Shown one piece after another: positions 1-11,440 of a DNA stretch of 64,000 bases. The stretch is from Macrocybe gigantea (taxonomy: Eukaryota > Basidiomycota > Agaricomycetes > Agaricales > Callistosporiaceae): contig SJRY01000327.1 of the NCBI GenBank assembly GCA_011319805.1, positions 110,592 through 174,591 on the forward strand. The letters are read 5' to 3'. Position 1 is the first letter of the stretch; every line of letters starts with the position of its first letter. The notes beneath the pieces are model-generated. The model saw nothing but the letters and a program-made list of their open reading frames with translations, was not told the DNA's origin and did not search any database. A program made the translations under genes and the position numbers.

Positions 1-965
1 TCTTCTCGGCAGGTAATTGCAAGCCTTCTGTTCAACAGCTTAATCCTTTCCGCGGTGATGAACAAGAACCTTTGTTCGATTAACCCAGCTCTTTGAGGCG
101 GGAGTAACGCCCCACATTGCCTTTGAAAACACTTCTTGTCTGATTCAATGCTTCTTTCGTGGTCATTTATTAGCCTGTCGGAGAGATCGCTGATTATCTG
201 CCCTTTGCCAGGTCGAGGTCGTAAACGGTCTCCAGCTTTTGACTGCTAAGCCTGTGACATATCTCGTCAACTTGAGTGAGAAAGATTTTGTACGAAAAAA
301 GAACAAATGGTGATGATTTATCGCCTTTTATGCTTTTCCATCACTCTGACATGATGTCAGGCTTTCCAAGATAAAGGCGTGGATCGATGCCAACAACCCA
401 GGAGATCCCCTTATTCCTTTTTCGGTTGCCCTGGAAGAACGGCTAGCTCAAATGACGCCTGAGGAGAAGAAAGAAGAAGAAACAAAAATCGGCGCCTTCA
501 GTGCTCTAGGAAAAATCACACAAGCAGGTTACAGTAGTCTTGATGTGCTGTATGCTCTCCCTCTAGTTGACATATCCTGACTCGTGTCTTTTTGTAGCTC
601 ATTCGATATTTCACATGTGGGCCAGACGAAGTTCGAGCTTGGACCATTAGAAGGGGAACCAAAGCACCGCAGGCCGCCGGTGTCATACAGTTCGTGTCTT
701 GCCGCCTATTCACCTTTTCACGGGCTTCTCAATTATGGTCTCTGCAGTTCCGACTTTGAAAATAAATTTGTCTGTGGAGAAATCATGTCCTACGATGATT
801 TGAAGGAATACGGTAGCGAGGCTGCTGTAAAAGCTGCTGGAAAGCTAAGACAGCAAGGCAAGCCATATGAGAGTAAGTTTTGTTCTTTATCGTGTTTTCT
901 TTGTTGCTCACTCATCGCTGCCAGTGGCAGATGGTGATATAGCTTACTGGAAAGCTGGTGCATGA
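1..965 (+). CDS. OLA1: Obg-like ATPase 1 (OLA1/YchF), C-terminal part
   Basis: The C-terminal half of the Obg-like ATPase OLA1/YchF, a cytosolic TRAFAC-class NTPase linked to translation and stress responses. I read exons at 212-309, 361-544, 598-689, 748-872 and 925-965 with GT-AG junctions. They give segments such as [20 protein letters not shown] (end of the G domain, helical insertion) and [20 protein letters not shown], with [17 protein letters not shown], which are TGS-domain signatures of the family. The protein ends [11 protein letters not shown]. The P-loop and N-terminal half lie left of the window. An exon upstream of 212 is expected, but bases 1-211 give no clear coding match and may be mostly intron. 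It converges on the next gene with only 74 bp between stop codons. Confidence 0.93.
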
Positions 966-1039
966 TATGAACCATATTCGTACAGAGAATAAATTTTAGT
1001 TGTATAGTAATAGCAATTTGAGGGTAGGGACTTGCAGTG

Positions 1040-1893
1040 CTATCGATAGTCTCTGCGTCGATGATCCCAATGGCCCTGGTCAGAATATCTTCTCTCAGGT
1101 GTGCGAGAACGGCTCCTGGGTCGATCATATCCATATCTACGACTTCCCCCTTCGTCTATGTCGATATAGGTTCGCAGAGGAGAGTAAGAACGTCGGCGAG
1201 GAGACCGCGACCGCGACCAGGAACTTGACTGAGACCCAGAATTTGAAGAGCGTCTATGCCTGCGTCTGGACGGTTCGCGGTCAGAAACTCGGTCGTTTCG
1301 TGCATGAAATTTTTCCATCTCGCGACGAATACGCCTTGCCTCTTTCGTAGCTCTTTTCTCTTCCTTCCGCATTCTTTTCTCTTCCTTCCGCTCTGCCTTC
1401 CTGCGTAATTTCTTCTCGATCGACGGTTCAGAGAGTGCAGGACCACCCTGTGTGATAACATTTGGAAGTGCGGAAGTACCGTTCGTCGTGGGCGCCGTGC
1501 CACTCATTGGTACGGTTTTCTTCGTCTCAAAGCCTCTGACATGAACAGTCAAAGTTTAAGCCACGGAGAAAGACTAAGAAACAATGGCATACAGTGCTGC
1601 TGAAAGAGCTTCGGCCTCTAGTTCCTTGATTTTTCTGATTTCTTCATTCCGTTCGGATTCAACTCGTTTGGTTTCACGATTATACCAGTGTACGTCCTTG
1701 TTCTTCTGCCACCGCCCTGTTGGTGCGTTTATGCTATGACCGAGATAATGCTATGCGCACGTTAAGATGAGAAATAATGCCTTTCTAGAATGAAAATTTT
1801 ACTGCGTACTTCCCTATCCTTGTCCGCAGAAACATCAGACCACTTGAATTCCGCCTGGCCACCGCGAGTACCTCCACGAACGGGTTCGAACAT
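1040..1893 (-). CDS. MMTAG-domain (multiple myeloma tumour-associated protein 2-like) RS-rich protein
   Basis: A protein of about 245 residues from three exons (1893-1810, 1750-1593, 1535-1040). The N-terminus has the MMTAG/PF10159 pattern: MFEPVRGGTRGGQAEFKWSD, then DKDRE, HYLGHSINAPTGRWQKNKD with HWYNRE, and a charged helix ending EAEALSAALGF. The second half is strongly basic (RRKAERKEEKRMRKEEKR) and then an Arg/Ser-rich tail resembling splicing-factor RS domains (RSRSPRRRSYSP). The family is nuclear and poorly characterised, with reported phosphorylation and RNA-processing links. The start is the Met at the head of the conserved domain; an 82-bp gap separates it from the divergent MED25 start. 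The RS tail suggests a nuclear RNA-related role, which is inference. Confidence 0.88.
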
Positions 1894-1975
1894 GATGGAG
1901 TGTGTCACGGTCACGATTGTGACAGGAGAGCATTATGATGATCACGCACTGCCTGCCTTCTCTGCTCTTAACGTC
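1894..1975. promoter_or_regulatory. 82-bp divergent spacer between the MMTAG gene and MED25
   Basis: The start codons of two head-to-head genes lie 82 bp apart, so core promoters and 5' leaders must share or overlap this stretch, or transcripts begin inside the opposite gene. No TATA box is visible. Inferred from gene placement only. Confidence 0.5.
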
Positions 1976-4659
1976 ATGACTTCGAATATTTCGACGACCG
2001 ACTTTCTGGCGGTGGCGTTCGTCGTCGAATCTTCACTCGCTATCGCTGAAGAATGGCGCAGAATTTTTGTCGATTATGTCTCCCACATGCTGAAAAGGCT
2101 CGGAGACACCAATCCTGGCTACGCAGTATGGTTCTTATCTAACACCCTCCGACATTACTCTGAAGGTCATCTTCTTAGACTTACATGGCCTTTGTGGTTT
2201 ACGGTCCTGCCGATAACGCGCCATCTCCGCTGTTATGCAAGCGGTTTTTTGCTGACCATGCTCAAGTCATGGAGGAACTGCGAAGTGATCCCGCAAAGCT
2301 TGGTATAGGCCAGGCAAACGCGAATAGCCAAGTGGGATGGCAGCATTGGAAGGCTTCGTGGCTGCGATTGAGGTTTGTTTACCTCGGTCTCTGCCTGTCT
2401 GTCTTGAACGATAAAAACTTGAATGCAGCTCTTTGATATCCTCCGTGACAGCACTCATCCTTTACGTTCTCATGTCAGTCACATTTTTCACATCGCCGCC
2501 TTTCCACCAGATGAGGCAATACACCCACAATGGAACGACTCCCCTCCGCTTGATTCGGTTACCTGGAACGGCTTGCCTTTGGAACTCAAAAAGGTTAGAG
2601 CGCCTTGACTTCATTGGTACGACGCTCGATCTAACACATAAATGTAGAGGAACATACATCTAAGCACCATAAGTCTGCGTACAAATCTTTTGCAGTTCGC
2701 CCAGTTGCACAGTGCAGTACGTGTCTCCTCATACCTTTATCTAATCACTGGCGAAAGATTCCTCACCGAATTCAGTTGACATCTGGGGCTCCGAAAGAAC
2801 CATGGTTTCCGATCCGTCCCTTGCATTCTGTATTGCTAGCGGGATTCTCTGCGGCACCTGCTAAAGGTAGGAGGGGTGTGCCTGTCTTAGCGCTGTGGCA
2901 CTGAAATGCATTCAATGCCACTGAAGCTGTTAAACGCCCGGCAGAACCCCTAAACATCAACGACAAGACACCGGAATCTAAACGTCCCAAGCTTGTGCAA
3001 CATGCTTCGCCGACACCGTCCGTGCCAATGAATCAGCTTAAACCCTCCCCGCCGACCGCCAACTCGTCCAATATGCAGCCCCCTATGCCACTACCCACGG
3101 CACAACAATATCAGGCGTTGCTGATAAATGCACGTACTCTCGAAGAACAGCTCAAGCGTATGCAAGCAGTGATAGAGACAAATCGCAAGGCTGGAGATCC
3201 TGGTATGGTAGAGCCTCTGAAAACCCAATTTGCGGAGAAGGTCATGCATCTCAGAAAAGTGAAATTTTATTTATCCAAAATATATGAACAGATGATCGCT
3301 CGACGTAACGCATCGTCTTCCCAGAGCGGTACCGCTTCTACATCTGCGCTCTCTTCTATCTCTGGCGATAATCAGGCGACCGTGACGCGACCAATGGCCA
3401 ATTTACAACACTCATCCTCTCATCCCGCGCGCCCACCCGTCAATCCCGCTGTGGCTGCACAAATGCACAAATTGATCGAGCAGCAGCAAAAGAATAGATC
3501 AACGTCGCAGGGCCATCCTATTCCAACAATGTTCCAGAATTCAAGTGCTGAGACGTCACCTGCGGCTCCCTCGCCGATCCGGCAACAGCCACCTCAACAA
3601 GCTGGTTTATCATCACAAACAGGACAGGGCAGGCAAAAGGGTCCGATGGCGGTCGTTTGGACGGGATCCTTTGCGTGGAGCGGCCTTGATGCAAGCGGGA
3701 AGAAAGACATGGGGGCTTATGTGGTTGCAAGCTGTAATAGCGCCGAGAACAGGTATAGAAATTGCTTAACTATCTGAATGCTCACTAATAGGCAATGCCT
3801 CGACTTAGTCGCGCAGACACATGGCCTCGGACGCTGACACTAGTGCCCACGAGAGAACCAGCGGCACCGAGGTCCGTTCTCCAACAGTGGCTCGGACGAA
3901 CGAATCCTGTTATTTGCACGTTCCAAGCGCAGACCCAAGGGATTCCTGATCCTAAATCAAACGAGACAAATTTCATGAATTTCGTGCAGATGCTGCAGAC
4001 CAAGAACATTGTGAGTAGTCGCGGAAGAAGGTCTTCAGTCATCAGAGTTAATGCCCCTCTGATGGCAGTATGCTACAGCAGCCTGGACACGCCCCTCTGG
4101 TGATCAGGGCGCCAATGTTCTGATCATCGCACTAAGCACGGAGAAGCTTGTCGGTGCATTCTTCCCCTTAACAGGCGTTCCAGACTATCCAAAATCGACG
4201 CCTATGCCTGGGGCAGGGCTGGTTGCTCGGATGAATGCTATGACACCGGCACAGCGAGAGATGTTCATGGCACAACTGCAACGACAAAAGGAACGGGTAC
4301 AACAAGCAGTGTTGAATGCAAGCGTAGCCGGCGGAGTCGGGCCAGGTCTGGCGAACACGAATAACAGCATGGCGATGGATAATGGCATGAATATGATTCC
4401 TAATCAGCAACAGACGTCTGTCCTCGGGTCGCCATTTAATCCGGCCTCGCGTGTTCCGATGGTTGCCCAGAGCTCATATAGCCAGATAATGGCACCCGAT
4501 ATGATGAGTGGTATTGGGATGGGAGGCATGCTCGGTGGAGGCATGGTACGCGGAAATGGGGTTATGAGAGACACTGGTTCAGGGGTTGGTGGCGCGAATG
4601 TAAGTTATGAGATGCTGCAGTCGTTTATGCAGCGTGGCGCGGACAACACGTCTAGTTAA
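1976..4659 (+). CDS. MED25: Mediator complex subunit 25 (vWA + ACID domains)
   Basis: Exons read as 1976-2125, 2179-2372, 2429-2593, 2648-2716, 2776-2866, 2927-3752, 3809-4010 and 4069-4659. The N-terminus is a MED25-type von Willebrand A domain: FLAVAFVVESSLAIAEEW, AFVVYGPADNAPSP, MAALEGFVAAIE, and a late strand RNIHLSTISLRTN that matches the family's GIHFSIVS position. A low-complexity, Pro/Gln-rich linker with a helical segment (LEEQLKRMQAVIETNRK) follows. An ACID/PTOV-like module runs from AVVWTGSFAWSG through TWPRTLTLVPTREP to GANVLIIALSTEKLVGAFFP. The tail is Met/Gln/Gly-rich. MED25 joins transcription activators to RNA polymerase II Mediator in the nucleus. One base appears to be missing in the GGG at 2334-2336: the frame must move by one base to join NANSQVG to MAALEGF. 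I saw no intron that would do this. Confidence 0.85.
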
Positions 4660-5041
4660 CACTGCTGTGACTGGTCTCTTGACCCCAGGAGAAAATGTAT
4701 TAAGATCCACGTCCTATTCATTCTAGAGGTTTTTCTGTGGAAAATGGCAGTCCTTTTACCAGAATATCAAGTTATTGAAAAATCTATTCACCATATATAG
4801 CAGGTGACCTGCTATGTATGGTGAATAGATTTTTCAATAGCTTTATCATATGGTGAAATATTTGCTTTTTCCATTGATAGAACTCTGGAGTAAATAGGAT
4901 GTGGATCTTAAAAGCTTTTTCCCATGGTTATACCTTCCAGCCGTAGTCATATGTATTACATAACAAGTTGACGTCACGCGACGTCCTCGGTTGTTCGCGG
5001 TGTTGCAAAACATATACAAATACCACGCCTTGTTCTCCTCC
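4660..5041. other. Intergenic region holding the palindrome; otherwise nothing recognised
   Basis: About 380 bp between MED25 and the next start codon. Apart from the palindrome at 4773-4839 it is AT-rich 3'-flank sequence followed by the presumed promoter of the next gene. I see no additional gene. Confidence 0.5.
4773..4839. repeat. 67-bp near-perfect palindrome
   Basis: Two 33-bp arms (4773-4805 and 4807-4839) are reverse complements with one mismatch (TATATAGC against TACATAGC) around a single central G. It lies about 115 bp after the MED25 stop codon. Transcribed, it would form a long hairpin in the 3' UTR; as DNA it could be a cruciform or the remnant of a foldback/MITE element. Function unknown. 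Confidence 0.85.
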
Positions 5042-8000
5042 ATGACCAGCCCGACCACCTCCGCGTCTGGCTTGCTCTCCGGAGTCCTTAACTTCGTTTC
5101 TCGCGAATTCGAGGTCTTCGTCGCGAGTGCAACAGGGAACGCTCAATTCAATACTCTCCAACCCGAGTCGCCTCAACTCGAGTCGCGTAATTATCAGAAA
5201 ACGAAGACAGTCGTCCCCACCAACGTCCGTCGCGTCCCTTCCAAACAGAAGCGAGATTTGCATCGCAGAAAGCGCGCAGAACGTCGTCCTTTATTTGCAG
5301 AGCATTCTCAAGGTACTCCAACCTTCGGCCCTGCATAGCATCCGGTTCTCAACCACCCGTCTCAGAGGAATCTATTTTTCAATCATCAGATGATGAAGTA
5401 GAGATTGTCCGCGCACCGGGCGATCGAGACAACCTGTCTCAGATCGAGGTACGTTCCGACCCACCTCACAGTTAGTCCATAATCGGAGCATCTCCCCTAG
5501 GGCGACCAGCCTTCTTGCTCTGTGTCTCGCCAAAGAAAAGTGCCTTCAAGAGAGTGTTATTCTCCGCAGAATTCTTTAGGCCCCAGCGGTAATGATCAGC
5601 CTGCCTGCGGTTCTCAGAAGCTGCTAAAGTTTTCGTCCTTCAGAACCGCAAAAATCTTCCTCTTCACAGCGGCGTTCAATTTCTACTACTGCGTCCCGCC
5701 ATCACAAGTCTGTCAACATGCCAGGATCATTTTTCCCTCGTTCACCCTCCATTATGCCGCACTCGCCCTCCCCACCTACCTCATTCTCCACCATCACCAC
5801 TACCAATGAAAGACATGTTCACTTCAACGGAAATGGCGAAACCCGAGTTCAGCTTCCATCCTCCCCAGTGAATGCGTCTGAAGCTCTTTCTGAACGGCCC
5901 CATTCTGCTCATACGGAATCATCCGTGAAAGCTGCTGTGGAACGGTTCCGGCTAGGCGAAGATGATGCCGACCCTTCCATACTCCTTCCAAGTCCGAACA
6001 ATTCTCCCTATCGGATGTCGCACGTCAGAGATAGGCGTAATCGTGAGCGTATTCGTGATCATTCTCCGTCTCCAAGCGGAATTTCCTGGAAAGTGGATGA
6101 TGAATTGGGAAGGAGTAAGGAAAATGCCATCGTCATAGATGATGAAGATCAGCGAATCAAGGAGGAAGACGCGTCCAGTGATCTACGCGTTCGCGGTATA
6201 GAGCAAGAATTGGCTGCGGCTCGGGAGCAGCAACAGAGGAACGAGAAAAGGCGGGAGCTGCAGAGGGAGCAGGCCAATTCCGATGTGAGTGTTTTGCGCC
6301 ACGAAGAGGAAGCAGAGCAGGAAAGAGCCAAGGATAAGGAACGCATAAGGGTCTTGGAGGAAGAGATCGCCAGACTCAGGGAGGAGGTTCGTATTGTGCG
6401 CATTTCCTTTGGCCCATAGATTTTTCATCCATTGTCAGCTATCGAAGCGTCCCATCGTCTCATTGCCGTCGTTAATGCTTCCTCCACCCCCGCCGCCACC
6501 GCCACCGCTTCCTCGCACCTTGATATCGCTATCTTTAGGTTCCCAAAATAGCTCTTCAACACTCTTTGCCTCTGCTCGCCTTGCTCTCAAACATGCACCC
6601 CCACCAGTCGAAGCACCAATCAACCCCCCCCACCCGTCCAAGCATCAAGGACTGCCAACTGTGGGCATACCTCCAGACAAGATGGCAGCCTTTTTGAATG
6701 AAATGAAGACGGTCCGACTGAGAAAAGTTGGTAAGGACCTCTCTATGACCCGAAGTGAGGCGGCACGGAGAGGCGAACCGAGCTTGTCGATCGTGGGCCC
6801 GCCGGCTTTGACTGACAACGCCTATTCGTCGTTGACCAATTCGACAGGTGTTGGTGGAAAAAGGAAGCGGTCCTTCAACAACATAGCGTTCTTCGATTAC
6901 CAAAATGACCTCCGTATGCTTCCTTCTGTGATACTCATGTGCGTCGAACTCACACGATGTATACTAGATGTGGCCATCAGACGACGTTCATTACCGCTGT
7001 CTGATTCCAGTCTGATGTCCAGTACGAATACGTCAACGTCGTCAGCTGCGGGTTCTTCATCCTCTTTCACGTCGTTATCTCAATTGTTTCCTCCATCTTC
7101 GAACTTCGAACCAGCGATCCACAATGCGAAACCATTGTTACCAGAATCCATTGGCACCCCATCCCTCTGCTCCGACAACGATAACGAACGCGAGATTCCT
7201 GAAATGGATGATAACTTGCCATCTACTCCCCCTGTTGTCCCTCCGTTCCGAAATGTGTTCAGGTTCCGAGGCACTGGCATTCCTGTGGAAACCCCAAAGG
7301 ACGTTCAATCGGCTGTTCAAGATTGTCTTGACGGGAAAGCAGCATCACCGCTTGAGGAACATAGTGAAGCTATAACAGACAAGTCCGATGACATTGAACA
7401 TGCCGTGAATGAAAAGGACCCAACTAACGATGTAGTGAAGCTGATGAAAAAGGGCGTTCGGTCGCCATCACGGGAAAATAGCGCTGGCGAAACAGATCCA
7501 TTCAAGAAACGTCTTCCTACATCCCCATTACCCCTGGAACGCCCGGTAAGGAAGCCTCGGCGACCCATGCGTCGTCCTCCTACTCCACACACAAAACTTT
7601 TCAAACACTTTCTCGCGGAGGGTGGCAAACGAGGTTTATCTGATGAAGACGATGACGATCCGCTGTCCCTCAAGTCTTCATCTGCGGGCGCGACCAGGCT
7701 GGACCTTTCACCTTCGCCAGCTGGAAATATGGGTGATGATTATTCGTTGCGACCAGCGTACGGTTCCAAGACCGGGCAGTCTACACACCGTACAAAACTC
7801 GATGTAACAGCCCGTGTCAATAAAGAGGATCTCAACACGAGGCAAACAACCCTCGACGTAGAACTCAAGGAGGCCACGGATGCACAGCTTGTCCGCGACT
7901 ATAACGAGGACGAGAGCGAATTTTTCTCCGGCACCGGTAGCCGGAATCATAGGCTGGGATTCCTCGCGCACGGGGGCGCGGGCGGAGCCCCTGTCTTCAT

Positions 8001-8064
8001 GGGAGTTGGTTACATGCAGGGCGTAGAGCGAGAAGAACAGCAAAGCTATGATCTCGAGTCATGA
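5042..8064 (+). CDS. Disordered coiled-coil, poly-proline, WH2-like protein (hypothetical)
   Basis: Six exons (5042-5312, 5366-5448, 5501-5588, 5644-6386, 6439-6913, 6968-8064) with GT-AG borders give about 918 residues. I do not recognise a named family. Visible parts in order: a basic N-terminus (KQKRDLHRRKRAERR); Ser/Pro-rich disorder; a charged coiled coil around genomic 6130-6386 (RGIEQELAAAREQQQRNEKR through RIRVLEEEIARLREE); a run of nine prolines (LPPPPPPPPPLPR); then PPDKMAAFLNEMKTVRLRKV near 6673-6735, which looks like an actin-binding WH2 motif (helix, then LRKV). The C-terminal half has many Ser, Asp and Glu residues. Poly-proline plus WH2 suggests an actin-cytoskeleton or polarity role, but that is inference from short motifs. 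Confidence 0.72.
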
Positions 8065-8366
8065 CTCACAATACCGAGAGGAGAGAGAGGTGTATGCTTT
8101 TTCCTTGCACCCTTTTATACCAGACAGTTTCTTAACCTGCGTTTCACCCTAATCTATTTCTATCTATGCATACCATGTACATCGGAGTCGCCAAGGACCC
8201 TCCACATCTTTGTAGTCATGTACAGTGCCTTCATCACCGAAGTTGTTGTTTCATGCACAACCCCATCAAGGCATCGTTGGCATAGGAAATTGTCACTGAC
8301 TAAGGATCTCTTACAGTATTCTTCTAATCGCGGTACCAGTTGGCCGTGTGACAAGGACAAGGGGAT

Positions 8367-8372
8367 ATAAGT
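8367..8372 (+). promoter_or_regulatory. TATA-like box upstream of the secreted protein gene
   Basis: TATAAG within GGGATATAAGTATAAC, 51-56 bp before the ATG at 8423, followed by a C/A-rich leader (AACCCAACCCAACAACTCCC) typical of well-expressed fungal genes. The rest of 8065-8366 is intergenic with nothing else recognised. Confidence 0.5.
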
Positions 8373-8422
8373 ATAACATGCGCTCGACGCACTCAAGTTA
8401 ACCCAACCCAACAACTCCCACC

Positions 8423-9399
8423 ATGTTTCTCGCCGTCCTTCCAGTTTCTCTGTCACTCGTTGCCTACGTCTCTGCGTGTGTCGTTTTCTTTGTCCCAAAG
8501 AATCTAGTCTAGTCTGAAACCCTGACCTAGTCAGAGCTTGTCATCCCAGTGCACCAGCACTTTGACAAGCATTGCGAGCAATGCGGATGTCGCCGCTTGT
8601 CTGACACCCAATCCTCTACTATCTTTGTTCTTGGGCGGAAGCAACACGTCGGTCATCGGTCCTGTCAACAATTGGTTGACGAGCGTCTGTGCATCCCAGT
8701 CCTGTGGCAACGATACACTAGCGGCGATCGTTAAAAATGCCACAACTGGCTGTGCCACCGAGCTGGGTGCTTTGGGCTATAACTCCAACACCAGCAACGA
8801 CCAAGTTGCCACCGCCGTTCAACACTACTATCCGATGGTGAGGAAAATCGCCTGCCTCAAAGAGTAATTTTTACTTGCTGCAGCCGGGCGCTCTTCTTGC
8901 TGATGACGTTTCCTTTCTTTTTAGTACCAGCGACAACGGCGGAACCAACTGCTTTACGCAGACCTTGACCAACTACGAGAAGGTGCTAGGCACCCTGAGC
9001 ATCGACAACATTATTTCTCTGTTCGCAAACGGTCCACGCCAGGATACAAATGTGCCTGCTAATTTGTCGTGTACTGACTGCATCAAAGCGGCATATAATA
9101 TCGGCAAACAGGACGCTCCAGAGTTGTTCTCGACTAGCGGCACCCAGGAGACCCTTCAAACCCAATGCGGTGCTTCATTCACTGGTATGCACTTCCTGTG
9201 GCTTGAACAGTCGATGAGCATTGAGTCACCGACTCGTTCCGTAGATGGCAATAATCCTTCTGAAATTTTCCAGAGTGCGGCATCCAACAAAGAAGTAAAG
9301 GGATCCTCGGGTTCCTTGTCACTGGTCGGAAGGTTAAGCGGGCTCTGGAGCATGGCGTCTCTGCTATCTCTATTTGGTGCCGTGGTGTGCTTGATCTAG
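8423..9399 (+). CDS. Secreted, probably GPI-anchored cysteine-containing protein
   Basis: Three exons (8423-8475, 8531-8863, 8925-9399) give about 286 residues. The N-terminus MFLAVLPVSLSLVAYVSA is a signal peptide with cleavage expected near SA-QS. The body is rich in Asn, Ser and Thr with spaced cysteines (SSQCTSTLTSI, ASQSCGND, NGGTNCFTQTL, LSCTDCIKAAYN), which suggests disulfide bonds, plus several N-glycosylation sequons. The C-terminus, SLVGRLSGLWSMASLLSLFG followed by AVVCLI, is a hydrophobic tail after a Ser/Gly-rich stretch, as in a GPI-attachment signal. Similar secreted proteins of unknown function are common in Agaricomycetes. A cell-wall or plasma-membrane surface location is inferred; the biochemical role is unknown. 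Confidence 0.8.
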
Positions 9400-9733
9400 C
9401 GGACGTCTACCTATACCAATGACGATGTGGACTCCTTCGTACACAGGATCCTAAGGACTTTACTAGTGGACCTCGCATAGTCGGTCATAAGATATGTAAT
9501 TGCATAGCGTTGTTGATACGCCAACGAATAAAAACATGGTGTGAAAGATGGAGCACAGCGTCGTTAAGAATAAATAATAGGAAGGAAAACAGTCCAAACT
9601 AACGAAAGAGTTGCTACACATCCACAGGAAATTGGCGTACGATACCCGATGATTGCCAGAACACAAAACATGAAAGAAGAATCCACGAAGTGGTAATCGA
9701 CGTGTATACAGAAGGTATAGGGTACAGCTACCC
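9400..9733. other. Convergent intergenic region
   Basis: About 330 bp between two convergent stop codons. It must hold both 3' UTRs. AT-rich stretches around 9480-9560 could serve in 3'-end formation. No gene or repeat recognised. Confidence 0.5.
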
Positions 9734-10920
9734 CTATCGGTATCCTTGGAAACTTTCATAACTCGGTGGTACAGAGGGTGACTGATGCGCGCTTGCTGCG
9801 ATGGAAGCACGGACAGCTGCATATGGGTCAGCATATTGCATCGTCCTGCTTACCCTTGGGCCGGTGTCTACATCTGGAAGGACAGGAGCGCCGCTAGACG
9901 GCGTTGAGCCTGCGGGCGAAGAGTTGCTGTATCCTCCGAAACCACTTGGCGCAGGATCAGAGAAAGCGCCGTAGGCATCCATACTGGGACGACCTGCAAC
10001 AGGGGCAGCGGTAGGAGTAGATGTAGCGTACGAGGAAGCCGAGGCTGCACTATATCTGTTTGTGTCTGAGAAGGGAGAGCTCGAAGCATTGGAATTATCG
10101 AAGCGGGGTGGAACGGCGGATGAAGTACTGGATTGGCGAGCGGGCGGAATGTGAGAGTAAGAGGTGTTATCGTTGTCGTCAGCCTCTTCGTCTGGCAGAG
10201 GGTGGGGCGGCGTGAAGGGAGGATCGCGCGGTGCATGAAGCTTTCCGGACCGCCAGTCTAGAATGAGCAGAATGAAGGAAGATAACCAAAACCCTGGCAG
10301 AGTATTAAACACTGGGAGGATATGGCCAAGATAATTCAAAGCACACCGAAAGCAAGCCAGAAAAATATTGCGCCAGCTTTTTTCGTACTACACCAGCCGT
10401 CCAAGCCTTTTTGGAAATCTTTTCCCTTGTCCTTGGCGTGAGGATCATTTTCAGCGTTCTTGCACCCAGGTTGCGTCCAAGCAGATATCGTGACGATGAA
10501 GCTGAAAAGTACGTGTACCTGATTAGCAGGTCATGTGCATGCGAGGGAGGTGCGTACGCGATGAGGAGGCTGGCAGCTGTGCCAGCACCTGTCAAGATGA
10601 AACCAACGCGCACTTCGCGAAGGGCGCGCGCAAGACGAACTAACTTATCATACTTTTCGTAGATAACGGGAATCATGAGCATGAAAGCCGATAGGAAGAT
10701 CCCAGCGACGGATATGAATATGGCGAAGCCAGACAGTCCTGCTGCACAAGACAAGGCCATCAGCAGGGCTTGAAAGAACGCGTTTCCTTATCTAGAACAT
10801 ACATGGGCCGACACCCCACTTGGCCTGGAAACTTGCGACGCTAGCGAAACACGCCATTGCGAGGAAGTTGAAGAATATCTGGGAGGTGTGGAAGACGATT
10901 GCAGGTTTGGACACAATCAT
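9734..10920 (-). CDS. MARVEL-like four-transmembrane protein with Pro/Ser-rich cytosolic tail
   Basis: Exons 10920-10803, 10741-10558, 10501-10347 and 10293-9734 give about 338 residues. Four hydrophobic segments are clear: IVFHTSQIFFNFLAMACFA, GFAIFISVAGIFLSAFMLMI, VGFILTGAGTAASLLIAF, and GAIFFWLAFGFWLSSFILL. A loop between TM3 and TM4 holds two cysteines (TQPGCKNAE and DGWCSTKKAG), a usual disulfide pair in this fold. The last ~150 residues are Pro/Ser/Ala-rich and polar (APRDPPFTPPHPLPDEE onward), as in fungal MARVEL-type proteins of unknown function at the plasma membrane. The start MIVSKPAIVF is chosen because TM1 follows directly and an in-frame TAG precedes it. Confidence 0.8.
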
Positions 10921-10945
10921 CTACCAAAGCGAACAAGGGTCAACG

Positions 10946-11440
10946 TCAATGAACTGAAGAGGCAAAGAACGGATGCAGAGTAAGAACCCAGATCCATGGC
11001 ACCCAAAGGACAGGGATGAAGAGCAGAAGGATGAGCTCGCCAGAGGTCGCGCCTGTCATGCAACGAGGGACAGAAAGAACAACATGATTACGTAAATAGT
11101 ACACCGTCGTCGAAGGCCATTCCGTTGGTACAACGTAAGGAATGGCCAAAATCTGCATCATTATCAAGCAGGCCAGCGAGAGAACGGACGAGGAAGGGCG
11201 CAGAAGCAGCATCGCAAACTCGCCAGTCGCTGGGTGACATAAATAGCAGGTGAGACTCACATCGTCGTGGAACGGCACCATGCCGTGCCCTCCTCCTCCA
11301 ATGCTTCCCGACATCATGGCTTGAGACTTGGAAGGCCGGGATGGACCTATTCGCGCAAAGACATCCGAGATGCGGTCGAGTAACGGCATTCTAACAGATG
11401 CCCGAAGTGAAATGGACTTGGTGTTGATGCTCGTTGCCAA
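10946..11440 (-). CDS. Putative small membrane protein (hypothetical)
   Basis: An open frame of 164 codons just upstream of, and on the same strand as, the MARVEL-like gene. An inner start (MPLLDRISDVFARIG, at about 11389) is also possible. The first ~60 residues are polar with a Gly-rich patch (SGSIGGGGHGM). Two strongly hydrophobic stretches follow: VLSLACLIMMQILAIPYVV and GELILLLFIPVLWVPWIWVL. I recognise no family. A GT-AG intron at about 11261-11231 is conceivable but would break the hydrophobic frame, so I read it unspliced. It could also be a 5' exon or leader of the neighbouring gene, or a chance frame. Confidence is low. Confidence 0.4.
   Translation of the reverse strand: MATSINTKSISLRASVRMPLLDRISDVFARIGPSRPSKSQAMMSGSIGGGGHGMVPFHDDVSLTCYLCHPATGEFAMLLLRPSSSVLSLACLIMMQILAIPYVVPTEWPSTTVYYLRNHVVLSVPRCMTGATSGELILLLFIPVLWVPWIWVLTLHPFFASSVH

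Noticed and set aside
1040..1350. Several plus-strand frames across the MMTAG gene
   Set aside because: Antisense shadows of the Arg/Ser-rich exon, without domains.
1790..1975. Longer N-terminus for MED25 starting at 1790
   Set aside because: Those codons are antisense to the first exon of the MMTAG gene; the vWA domain starts just after 1976.
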